Source: Shewanella cutis
Lineage (GTDB): Bacteria; Pseudomonadota; Gammaproteobacteria; Enterobacterales; Shewanellaceae
Assembly: GCF_022410515.1 (NCBI RefSeq)
Contig: NZ_JACSDI010000004.1
Coordinates: 124,001 to 188,000, forward strand
Direction of reading: 5' to 3'
Length of the DNA: 64,000 nt
Positions 18,711 to 26,498 of the stretch are shown here, piece after piece. The notes under the pieces were generated by a model. It was given only the letters and a program-made list of their open reading frames with translations. It searched no databases and was not told the origin of the DNA. Both the position numbers and the translations under genes were made by a program. Positions within the stretch are counted from its first letter, which is position 1, and each line of letters opens with the position of its first letter.

Positions 18711-20135
18711 ATGGGCAACCACGAAGTACCCACCGCATTAACTTGCGCGCGCCGTAGTGCCAGAAATCTTTGGTTAAGATGTACTCTGCGCCGCTCGCAG
18801 CAGGAAGCCGTTGCCTCATCGATGATGACGGCAACCAGCGATAACTTTTTTAATGCTTACGCGATTTTTCTCGGCGCCAGTCTTGCGCAAATGGGCTTTG
18901 TTACTGGTTTACCGCAGCTCTTCGGGGCGATGTCGCAGTTAGTTTCCGTCTGGTTGGCGAGCCATTTTTCCCGTCGCGGGTTTATCGTTTGCTGCGCAGC
19001 TTTGCAGGCGGTTGTGGTATTGGCAATGGGCGTGTTGGCGGCCTTTCGCCCCGAACACGCAGTGTGGATATTTATCGCGCTCGCCGTGGGGTATCACGGT
19101 TTTATTAATCTTATCCAACCCCATTGGCGTGCGTGGATGGGGTCGATTGTACCTGAACGTCGCCGTGGTACTTTTTTTGCGGCGCGCACCCGACTCACTA
19201 TGGGCGCATCCTTAAGTGTATTCTTTATTGGCGGTGGCATTCTTACCTTTACCGATTCGCGGCAAATGGCGTGGTTGGGTTTTACGCTGCTGTTTTCGAT
19301 TGCCGCCATGGGGCGTTTTGTCTCGGCTTGGTTATTACTGCAAATGCACGATCCTGATCCGCGCGAAGCCAAGCAGCGGGGCGTATTTATCCAAACTATC
19401 CGCAATTTTCGCGGCGCATGGAAGGATAAAACCTTTCGCCAGTACAGCTTGTTTGTGGCCAGTATGCAGGCGATGGTGGCCATCTCGGCGCCGTTTTTCG
19501 CCGTGTATATGCTAGAAGACCTGCACTTTAGCTATATCGAATTTGTGCTCGCGAGCGTGGCCTCGATAGCGACTCAGTTTGTGACGTTGAAATTTTGGGG
19601 ACGATTTAGCGATCAATTCGGTAATCGTTTGGTGATGATTATTACCAGTTGCATGATCCCAAGCTTGCCATTGTTATGGCTGTTTTCCGATAACTATCTG
19701 TATATTCTCCTTATTCAGGCATTTTCTGGGCTGGCGTGGAGCGGCTTTACCTTAAGCACCGCCAATTACCTTTATGATATTCGTCCCTTTCGCAGTGACT
19801 TTGCGACCTATGCAGCGCTGCAAGCGTCACTCAGTGCGGGATTCGTATTTGTGGGGGCGATGGTTGGCGGCACGATTGCCTCCCATGCGGCGGACTTTTT
19901 AGTGTGGTCGGGTTGGAATACTTGGCTCAGTAGCCCGATTTTTGTGGTGTTTTTAGTGTCGACCATATTGCGCGCATTCGTGACGCTGTGGTTTATTCCG
20001 CGCTCGGTCGAACCTAAAGTCAGGCCTAGGCCGCAGTTACTGCAACTTATCTTCCGTATCCGTGGCTTTAACGCGATTTCGGGCGTGAGTCTCGACTGGT
20101 TAACTGTGGTTAAGTGTCGGAAAAATAATGATTAA
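18711..20135 (+). CDS. major facilitator superfamily transporter
   Basis: About 474 residues with 10-12 hydrophobic segments after a charged 60-residue N-terminal stretch. The loop RRGTFFAARTRLTMG and the second-half loop GRFSDQFGNRLVMII are typical of MFS carriers. The longest frame begins at a TTG inside the preceding terminator; the ATG at 18711 (MGNHEVPT) is a better candidate though its ribosome binding site is weak. It follows the sugar kinase pair and may import the matching sugar, but the terminator between them shows it can be expressed separately. Confidence 0.8.
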   Translation: MGNHEVPTALTCARRSARNLWLRCTLRRSQQEAVASSMMTATSDNFFNAYAIFLGASLAQMGFVTGLPQLFGAMSQLVSVWLASHFSRRGFIVCCAALQAVVVLAMGVLAAFRPEHAVWIFIALAVGYHGFINLIQPHWRAWMGSIVPERRRGTFFAARTRLTMGASLSVFFIGGGILTFTDSRQMAWLGFTLLFSIAAMGRFVSAWLLLQMHDPDPREAKQRGVFIQTIRNFRGAWKDKTFRQYSLFVASMQAMVAISAPFFAVYMLEDLHFSYIEFVLASVASIATQFVTLKFWGRFSDQFGNRLVMIITSCMIPSLPLLWLFSDNYLYILLIQAFSGLAWSGFTLSTANYLYDIRPFRSDFATYAALQASLSAGFVFVGAMVGGTIASHAADFLVWSGWNTWLSSPIFVVFLVSTILRAFVTLWFIPRSVEPKVRPRPQLLQLIFRIRGFNAISGVSLDWLTVVKCRKNND

Positions 20136-20162
20136 TCTAGAATCTAGGCCCTAGATTTTATA
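20134..20162. repeat. isolated CTAG-rich repeat at a convergent gene junction
   Basis: Between the MFS gene and the convergent sulfotransferase lies TCTAGAATCTAGG followed by CCTAGATTTTA, three CTAG tetramers in about 22 bp with an inverted arrangement. The TAG stop of the sulfotransferase (20151-20153) is part of it. It is of the same type as the dense repeats at 49.5-57.6 kb. Confidence 0.7.
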
Positions 20163-20939
20163 ATCAAAAAACTTACGTTTGTCAGGCCCCGAGGCATTGG
20201 CGCTGATCTTATTCGGGTGTTTATATTCATCCCAACTGGCGACGTTGCGGCCGACATTGAGCTTAGGAAAGTTCTGCTGATTTTCGGTAGCGGCTAGGCC
20301 CATAAAAGCCAATAGCTGACCGAGGGCTCCTTGTTGGCTCACATCAATACTGAGTAAGTCTTGTCTGCCCGCAAAGTAGTTAACCACCTCAGCTTTATGA
20401 CGTTGATAACAATCGATAAGATGTTGTTCATCCTGCGGATTTTCGACTATACCTACGCCAAAGCTATGGCGAAAGCTGCGCTTCATGATTGGGTGAAATC
20501 GGCCGGTTTTGGCGTCCAAATGTGGCAGCATTCGGCTGAGTAACATCTGCATCGACGGCACCCAAGAGTCTAACTCGCGGTCAATATAGACAAATTTGGC
20601 CTCGGGGAAGAGTTTATCTAACTGCTTGAAATCACTAAAACAAGGTGCATCGGAAATCGCATCGGCCTGCATAAAGGCTGCTTTAGTAAACGCCATATGT
20701 GCCACTTTTAAGCCTTGCTCCAATAGCGCCACGCTTACGCTCGTTGTCCCTGTTCTGGGTAAGCCGATAAAAATAACCTTCTGTTTTTGCTCGGCAACCA
20801 CAGATTCATGCTTAATTGCATTTGGCCTGATGTCATTGGGTTTAGTTGAATCGCACTGTGGCTGATTGAGCTGCACATCTGCACTATGGTTATGCCCTTG
20901 AGAATCGGGAAGGGTGGCAATAGTTGGGTTATCAGGCAT
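20151..20939 (-). CDS. sulfotransferase-family protein
   Basis: 262 residues. A PAPS-binding type P-loop, IFIGLPRTGTTS, lies at residues 57-67; KFVYIDRELDSWVPSM is the second typical segment, with the Arg expected to contact the 3'-phosphate. The first 50 residues are polar and low in complexity, so the true start could be further in. Family members transfer sulfate from PAPS to sugars or lipids, though some are only structurally related. It is convergent with the MFS gene; its stop codon lies in a CTAG repeat. Confidence 0.75.
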   Translation of the reverse strand: MPDNPTIATLPDSQGHNHSADVQLNQPQCDSTKPNDIRPNAIKHESVVAEQKQKVIFIGLPRTGTTSVSVALLEQGLKVAHMAFTKAAFMQADAISDAPCFSDFKQLDKLFPEAKFVYIDRELDSWVPSMQMLLSRMLPHLDAKTGRFHPIMKRSFRHSFGVGIVENPQDEQHLIDCYQRHKAEVVNYFAGRQDLLSIDVSQQGALGQLLAFMGLAATENQQNFPKLNVGRNVASWDEYKHPNKISANASGPDKRKFFDYKI

Positions 20940-21145
20940 GGATTGGGCTCAGCATTCTTGTCAGCGTGGTCGCGATGGGTGTGTAAATTGGGGTTTAACA
21001 TTAGCGTTTTATCAACGCTGGCAGTATATCGCAGTGCACAGGTTTTGGCAGCGCAAAGCTGGCGTTGCGTTGTAGGGGCAATCAACAGCATAAATCCCTT
21101 TATGCTAGAAGCAGTTGGGCAAGATGAGGCGATAGTTGATATTAT

Positions 21146-21232
21146 TTGACTCATTATATGAGGCGAATAGATTTGTTAATTGACTCATTATGTGAGTAGA
21201 ATAGGCTTGTTATTTGACTCATGGGGTAAGAT
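21146..21232 (+). repeat. 34-bp direct repeats upstream of fic (operator candidate)
   Basis: TTGACTCAT begins at 21146, 21180 and 21214, exactly 34 bp apart. The first two units continue as TTGACTCATTATATGAG and TTGACTCATTATGTGAG, each with a palindromic core (CTCAT-N3-ATGAG; CTCA-N5-TGAG), and both keep AATAG and TTGTTA later in the unit. The third is cut short at the ribosome binding site (GGGGTAAG). The phased layout suggests cooperative binding of a regulator; TTGACT may also serve as a -35 element. Confidence 0.8.
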
Positions 21233-22348
21233 ATGTGGATTTGGCAGCAAGCCGATTGGCCTAAGTTTCATTGGAATATCAGCAGAGTTGATGCCCTGCT
21301 GCGTCAGGTATATTTCAATCAGGGCCAACTGCTCGGCAAGCAAATGCTAAGTCACGACGACAGCCAGTTAACATCAGCGGCAGCACTCGACACCTTACTT
21401 GCTAACATTATCCACTCCAGTGCCATTGAAGGTGAAAAGCTCAATGCGGCTTCGGTGCGCTCATCCTTGGCTAAAAAACTCGGTGTGTCCGAAGACAAAC
21501 CGTATCCGACCACGGCACAAACCGATGGTTTGGCCGACATTATGCTCGATGCCTTAAAAAATTTAGATACAGAGTTAACCCTTGAGCGGATATTAGGTTG
21601 GCATAAACAGTTATTTCCCCAGGGTTATACGCTGTTTAACCCCGTTATTGGTGGAGCGCTACGTGGCGATACGCCTATGCAAGTTGTCTCAGGCCGGATT
21701 GATAAACCAAGGGTGCATTTTGAGGCCCCCTCTCGAGCGACTTTGGACGCTGAACTCTCACTGTTTATCGAATGGTTTAATGCTTCACGGCAAGAGCCTG
21801 GCTTAGATCCGCTTATCCGCGCGGCGATAACTCACCTTTGGTTTGTGACTCTGCATCCGCTTGATGATGGTAATGGGCGCATCACGCGTTTATTGACCGA
21901 TTTAGCTTTGGCGCAAGCGGAAAAACGCTCGATTCGTTTTTACGCTATGTCGGTCAGTATTCTGGCCCGTCGCCAAGCCTACTATGACATTTTAGAGTCC
22001 ACTCAAAGGGGGAATGTCGATATTACTCCTTGGTTAGTATGGTTTTTTGAAACCCTCAATGATTGTTTACTCAATGCGATGGCTGATGTGAACAAGACTC
22101 TGCTAAAAACGCAGTATTGGCAAAATGCCGATCAATCCTTATTGAGTCAAGAGCAAGCCAAAGTGCTCAATCGGATGTTAGATGGCGATTTTGAATTAGG
22201 GATGAATAGTAGCCAGTATCAAAAGGTCGCTAAGGTGAGTCGCGCCACCGCCACCCGTCACCTTGCGCAAATGGTCGAGCAAGGCTTTTTAGTGAAAGCC
22301 GACGCTGGCGGCCGAAGTACGAGGTACTTATTGCCGAGTGGGAGGTAG
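21233..22348 (+). CDS. Fic-domain protein with DUF4172 N terminus and C-terminal HTH
   Basis: 371 residues. The start WIWQQADWPKFHWN is the DUF4172 signature. The Fic core motif is HPLDDGNGR at 208-216, with the catalytic His intact. An N-terminal inhibitory motif of class II, S-x-x-x-E-G, lies at S62 to G67 (SSAIEGE), expected to hold the enzyme off. The last 55 residues form a winged-helix-like domain (SRATATRHLAQMVEQGFLVKA). Fic enzymes usually transfer AMP from ATP to a protein hydroxyl. The HTH and the phased repeats upstream suggest autoregulation. Confidence 0.9.
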   Translation: MWIWQQADWPKFHWNISRVDALLRQVYFNQGQLLGKQMLSHDDSQLTSAAALDTLLANIIHSSAIEGEKLNAASVRSSLAKKLGVSEDKPYPTTAQTDGLADIMLDALKNLDTELTLERILGWHKQLFPQGYTLFNPVIGGALRGDTPMQVVSGRIDKPRVHFEAPSRATLDAELSLFIEWFNASRQEPGLDPLIRAAITHLWFVTLHPLDDGNGRITRLLTDLALAQAEKRSIRFYAMSVSILARRQAYYDILESTQRGNVDITPWLVWFFETLNDCLLNAMADVNKTLLKTQYWQNADQSLLSQEQAKVLNRMLDGDFELGMNSSQYQKVAKVSRATATRHLAQMVEQGFLVKADAGGRSTRYLLPSGR

Positions 22349-22438
22349 ATGGATTCAGCGCCAATAATCATTTTGCATTTTGTTAGTGATTACCCTGCGT
22401 GATCTTATGCCCAAATCATTATGTGCTAGATTGAATGT

Positions 22439-22464
22439 GACTCATAGTCCGTAGACGTATTGTC
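22439..22464 (+). promoter_or_regulatory. C-box-like operator for the XRE controller
   Basis: GACTCATAGTC (22439-22449, a perfect GACT-N3-AGTC) is followed by CGTA and then GACGTATTGTC (22454-22464). This matches the two-site layout of controller (C) protein operators of restriction-modification systems, where GACT-N3-AGTC half-sites flank a GTG-like centre. It ends 42 bp before the XRE gene, fitting feedback control of that gene and the next. Confidence 0.75.
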
Positions 22465-22506
22465 TACAAGTAAAGATCATCATGAAAACTCTTAGCAGGA
22501 TTATTC

Positions 22507-22737
22507 ATGGAAGATCATTTGCTTACCTCATTTGGTACTCATCTAAAAAGTTTGCGACTTGAGAGATCGTTTTCGCAGGAGCAGCTCGCATTCAAAGCGG
22601 ACATGGACAGAACCTATGTCAGCGGCATTGAACGTGGTCAGCGTAATGTGAGTTTGATTAATATATTCAAGCTCGCTGAAGCCTTAGATATTCCCGCAAA
22701 ACAACTTCTAGATTTTACCGTTGAGGGATCATTATGA
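22507..22737 (+). CDS. XRE/C-protein-like transcriptional controller
   Basis: 76-residue single-domain HTH protein, of the size of restriction-modification controller proteins. The HTH is FSQEQLAFKADMDRTYVSGIERGQRN, with the TYVSGIERG recognition helix typical of that group. AGGA lies about 7 nt before the ATG. It overlaps the downstream nuclease-ATPase gene by 4 bp (ATGA), so the two are coupled. The upstream C-box-like sequence supports autoregulation as seen with C.PvuII and C.AhdI type proteins. No methyltransferase gene is adjacent. Confidence 0.9.
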   Translation: MEDHLLTSFGTHLKSLRLERSFSQEQLAFKADMDRTYVSGIERGQRNVSLINIFKLAEALDIPAKQLLDFTVEGSL

Positions 22738-24689
22738 CTCAACGATCATTTTATTCGGCGAGTTTTAAAGATTTTCTATCAGCAGAGCCCGATGCGATTA
22801 CCGGGCAGATATCACGTTTCCATACACAGCATTTATTGCATTCACAAACTCGCGCTTGGTTGACTGAAATTGAAATTCTCAAACGATCCTTGGCCGAGAG
22901 TGTTGAGCGAGAAGGGCATATTTTCATTGAGTTTATGATCCCACGAATGGGGCGACGTGCCGATGTCGTGATGATATTTAAAGGGATTGTTTTTGTAGTA
23001 GAGTTTAAAGTTGGCGCAACAGTATTTATTGCTGCCGATATGAGGCAGGCTCATGGATATGCCTTAGATTTAAAGAACTTTCATCGCGGTAGTCATGATA
23101 AATATCTAGTCCCTCTGCTTGTCGCCACCAACGCGACCAGCCAATCGGAAAATCCAGTATTCGCAGGCGATAATGTTGCTTTGACTTTGTGTATTTCGCC
23201 CGGTGAATTGTTTTCAAGAATGCGCCTAATTGCTGAGCGGTTGAATCAACCTACTTTTGATCCAAACTTGTGGGCTGATTCTGGTTATTTGCCGACGCCA
23301 ACCATTATCGAAGCGGCACAAGCTCTGTATGCGTCGCACAATGTCGAAGATATTGCTCGTAGTGAAGCGGATACACAAAATCTTGGGCAAACGAGCCAGC
23401 AATTACTTCAGTTGATTCACGATGCTCGTATCAATAAGCGAAAAATAATTTGTTTCGTTACCGGCGTTCCGGGTGCGGGCAAAACCCTCGTAGGGCTTAA
23501 TATTGCGAGTATTCACGCAAACAGGGAAGAGAATGAGTATTCTGTTTTCCTCAGTGGTAATGGCCCCTTGGTGGCGGTATTACAGGAAGCCTTAGCTAGG
23601 GATCGATCTTCTAGAACTGGTGATTCTATCAGTGCAACTAGAAAGGAGACTGAATCATTTATTCAAAATATCCATCGCTTTAGGGATGAATATTTGCATG
23701 GTGGCGTGCCGCCTGAAAAAGTGGCCATATTTGATGAGGCTCAACGGGCGTGGGATAAAGAGCAGGCAAGCGATTTTATGCGTCGTAAGCGAGGTATTGT
23801 CGACTTTGATAAATCAGAGCCTGAATTTCTCATCGAAGTAATGGACCGTCGTCAAGACTGGGCGTTTATTATTGCGCTAGTTGGTGGTGGACAGGAGATT
23901 AATAAAGGTGAGGCAGGACTAGCTGGTTGGTTGGATGCGCTTAAGGCTAAGTTCTTAGATTGGGATGTCTATTTTTCCACAGCTTTATTGTCAGGTGAGT
24001 ATGTTTCGCTAGGGGTTGATCTGAATGCGGTTTCAAGGGCTAATGTCTTACCTAACTTACATCTTGCCACATCCATGCGATCTTTCCGTGCTGAAAAGTT
24101 GTCCAGTTTTATTCATTACTTGGTAGCTGGGCAATGCGGGCTTGCTATTAACGTTTATAAAGATCTAGAGCATGTCTACCCAATCAAAGTCACTCGCGAT
24201 TTAGCTAAGGCTAAATCTTGGGTTCGGCAGCACAGAAGAGCTAATGAATCTATGGGAGTTCTTGCTTCTTCTAACGGCATTAGGCTTAAAGCTGAAGGGA
24301 TTTTCGTTAAAAATGAGATAGATCCTGCAAAGTGGTTTTTAAGTGGAGTTGAAGATATTCGTTCTGCTGAGTTTTTAGAGGATGTAGCCACCGAGTTTGA
24401 CGTACAAGGATTAGAGCTAGACTGGTGTGTCGTTGCTTGGGATGCTGATTATCGTTTCAACGGCCAAGTGTTTGAGCATTGGGAATTTAGAGGAACTAAA
24501 TGGGAAATGCGGCATAAAGCTGTACGTAAGAGATATCTTGAAAATGCTTATCGCGTATTGTTGACTCGGGCTCGTCAGGGCATGGTGATATTTGTTCCTA
24601 AAGGCGATAAATCAGATGAGACTCGAGATCCCAAGTTTTATGATCATACCTATAAGTACTTGATCAATTGTGGGATTGGTGTGATTTAA
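22734..24689 (+). CDS. PD-(D/E)XK nuclease fused to DUF2075 P-loop ATPase/helicase
   Basis: 651 residues. An N-terminal nuclease-like domain contains D77 in GRRADVVMIF and E90-F-K92 in VVEFKVG, spaced as in PD-(D/E)XK nucleases. The central and C-terminal part is a DUF2075-type superfamily 1-like ATPase: Walker A GVPGAGKT (244-251), Walker B IFDEAQ (334-337 DEAQ), and a motif VI-like VLLTRARQGMVIFVP near the end. It is coupled to the C-protein-like gene. Inference: a nucleic-acid processing effector, plausibly anti-phage; the target is unknown. Confidence 0.82.
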   Translation: MTQRSFYSASFKDFLSAEPDAITGQISRFHTQHLLHSQTRAWLTEIEILKRSLAESVEREGHIFIEFMIPRMGRRADVVMIFKGIVFVVEFKVGATVFIAADMRQAHGYALDLKNFHRGSHDKYLVPLLVATNATSQSENPVFAGDNVALTLCISPGELFSRMRLIAERLNQPTFDPNLWADSGYLPTPTIIEAAQALYASHNVEDIARSEADTQNLGQTSQQLLQLIHDARINKRKIICFVTGVPGAGKTLVGLNIASIHANREENEYSVFLSGNGPLVAVLQEALARDRSSRTGDSISATRKETESFIQNIHRFRDEYLHGGVPPEKVAIFDEAQRAWDKEQASDFMRRKRGIVDFDKSEPEFLIEVMDRRQDWAFIIALVGGGQEINKGEAGLAGWLDALKAKFLDWDVYFSTALLSGEYVSLGVDLNAVSRANVLPNLHLATSMRSFRAEKLSSFIHYLVAGQCGLAINVYKDLEHVYPIKVTRDLAKAKSWVRQHRRANESMGVLASSNGIRLKAEGIFVKNEIDPAKWFLSGVEDIRSAEFLEDVATEFDVQGLELDWCVVAWDADYRFNGQVFEHWEFRGTKWEMRHKAVRKRYLENAYRVLLTRARQGMVIFVPKGDKSDETRDPKFYDHTYKYLINCGIGVI

Positions 24690-24696
24690 TAAAAGC

Positions 24697-24724
24697 AAGG
24701 GTCGAAATTGTTCGACCCTTTTGG
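24697..24724. terminator. bidirectional terminator between convergent nuclease genes
   Basis: AAGGGTCGAA (24697-24706) and TTCGACCCTT (24711-24720) form a 10-bp perfect stem with loop ATTG; T residues follow on the + strand and AAAA-derived T residues on the other side. Confidence 0.88.
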
Positions 24725-25201
24725 TTATTTTGAAACGAAAAAATTAATAAATTCATCAAGGTCACTAAAGACTTTGATTTGTTTGTCTTGAATATTACTT
24801 GCAGCAGTTTTTATCCAGTCAAAAGCTTTTTGTTTATAGCCTTTCCCACCGAGTAAAATGACTAAATTTTGCTCTGGTGCGAGGCGGAGAGACTCTAGGA
24901 AAAAAGGAAATTTTTGATCGACAGAGCCGCTTTGCTCTTGCTTGTGAGCTTCAATTCGGACTGCTCCTAGTGTTTGATGTTGTACTAAGAAGGCTGCCTT
25001 TCGAATTCCACCATACATATCTGTATAAGGCACATTTTTAAGGAACTCGTTTTGAGATGGAACACCTTGTGCTTCACAAAAGCCTAGCGCTACAAGGGAT
25101 TGTTCTACTTGATCACAAAATTTCTGATTGGATAACATGCTTGCTTCATATTTACCTGTGTCTACTTCAGGTAAATCTTCAAAAAGTGATTCTTGGTTCA
25201 T
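24725..25201 (-). CDS. small PD-(D/E)XK nuclease-like protein with altered motif
   Basis: 158 residues. VPYTDMYGG (residues 57-65), then RIEAHKQEQSGSVDQK (82-97) and a hydrophobic strand NLVILLGGKGYK, resemble a PD-(D/E)XK family whose motif I recall as IECKYQ or IECRxQ followed by GSVDEK. Here the Lys position after E84 aligns with H86, so catalysis may be altered or lost. I start at 25201 (MNQESLF), where AAGGA lies 6 nt upstream, rather than 20 codons earlier. It is convergent with the nuclease-ATPase gene and separated by a shared terminator. Confidence 0.65.
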   Translation of the reverse strand: MNQESLFEDLPEVDTGKYEASMLSNQKFCDQVEQSLVALGFCEAQGVPSQNEFLKNVPYTDMYGGIRKAAFLVQHQTLGAVRIEAHKQEQSGSVDQKFPFFLESLRLAPEQNLVILLGGKGYKQKAFDWIKTAASNIQDKQIKVFSDLDEFINFFVSK

Positions 25202-25304
25202 TCTCCATCCTTGGTTGTTAAATCGCCCTTTAATGTAGCATTGAGAGTGTCTGATTTTCAATCAGTTAGAGCCACTACTCAAAATTGTTCTATCACTTTG
25301 AAAT

Positions 25305-26201
25305 TTATCCAACCTTGTCACTCGCCAACCTCTCCATCAAAAACTCAATCAATACCGTCACTTTGGTCGGGAGGTATTTTCGCTGTGGATACACAGCGTA
25401 AATGCCATGTTCGGGTAGCGGATAGTCTGTAAGTAACGCCTGTAAACGTCCGGCTTGCAGATCCGGCTCAATAATAAAACGTGGTAGGTTGGCGATGCCG
25501 AGACCATCGAGACAGGCCTGATGGATGGCATCACTATTATTGACCTGATAGTTGCCTTTGGGTTGAACACGTTGCACGCCATCGGGACTGTGGAAACTCC
25601 ATTCCACACCATCTTGAAAGTAACTGTAAAACAAACAGTTGTGTTGAGTTAACCCGCAAGGAGTAAGAGGTGAACCGTGCTGCGCTAGATACGTTGGGGA
25701 CGCGCAAATAACGCTTAAACACGGGGCTATTTTGCGGGCGATAAGGCTGGAGTCGGGCAGTTCGCCGATACGAATGGCTAAATCAAAGCCGCCTGCGATT
25801 AAATCCGTTGTCTTATCATCCATTTGCATTTGCAGCTGGATATCGGAGTAACGCCTTAAAAATTCAGCTATTAATGGCGCAATATATCTGCGTCCAAACA
25901 CCATAGGTACTGAAATCCGCAAATTGCCTCTAGGTGTTTGCTGCAATTCAGAGATCGCATCCAATCCTTCTTGGGTGAGCTGTACCGCCGGGCGAATGTA
26001 CTCGAAATAGCGCGCGCCAGCATCGGTTAGGCTTAAGCTGCGGGTGGTGCGTTGTAATAGTTGAATCCCTAAGTGTTGCTCCAACTGTGTGATTCGTTTG
26101 CTGATGGCTGATTTACTCAGTCCAAGCTTTTGTCCCGCCGCAGAAAAACTACCGCATTCGACCACAGTGACAAAAATGGGTAATGCCGAAAATTGCTCCA
26201 T
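25305..26201 (-). CDS. LysR-family transcriptional regulator
   Basis: 298 residues with the N-terminal winged helix FVTVVECGSFSAAGQKLGLSKSAISKRITQLEQHLG and a periplasmic-binding-like effector domain (about 90-295). The HTH and hinge resemble the group that regulates neighbouring oxidoreductases or efflux genes (LTTR, AaeR/DsdC-like subgroup with RTTRSLSLTDAG). Its divergent neighbour is yjjG, 297 bp away, an unlikely target. The inducer is unknown. Confidence 0.88.
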   Translation of the reverse strand: MEQFSALPIFVTVVECGSFSAAGQKLGLSKSAISKRITQLEQHLGIQLLQRTTRSLSLTDAGARYFEYIRPAVQLTQEGLDAISELQQTPRGNLRISVPMVFGRRYIAPLIAEFLRRYSDIQLQMQMDDKTTDLIAGGFDLAIRIGELPDSSLIARKIAPCLSVICASPTYLAQHGSPLTPCGLTQHNCLFYSYFQDGVEWSFHSPDGVQRVQPKGNYQVNNSDAIHQACLDGLGIANLPRFIIEPDLQAGRLQALLTDYPLPEHGIYAVYPQRKYLPTKVTVLIEFLMERLASDKVG

Positions 26202-26498
26202 GGTGTCCTTAGATTATCTTGTCCCCTGCCATTATTGTTGATAATACCTCAACAGTCAGTTTTTATTATCGTGGTTATCATTGCCCTTGATGCAAGGTAG
26301 ACTAATGCACTTGCTGATTGCGGGTGTTGACTGTGAAGCCTCGTTATTTTTGGATTCATCACTCTTTGTTTATCGCTTATCTTGATTACTGTTCGGCAAC
26401 TTGCCGCAGCAGTGCCGCAATTGCCGATGTACCATTCTCTGATGCCTCTGAACGGCATAGGAATGGAGCTTAGCTATTTTGTTAGAAAGAGAGTTCCT

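Noticed and set aside
21146..21232. 34-bp repeats as a CRISPR array
   Set aside because: Only two full units plus a partial one, no unique spacers between conserved repeats, and they lie at a promoter.
21233..22348. Fic gene as half of a Fic/antitoxin pair
   Set aside because: The inhibitory S-x-x-x-E-G motif is in the same protein (class II), and no separate small antitoxin gene lies upstream or downstream.
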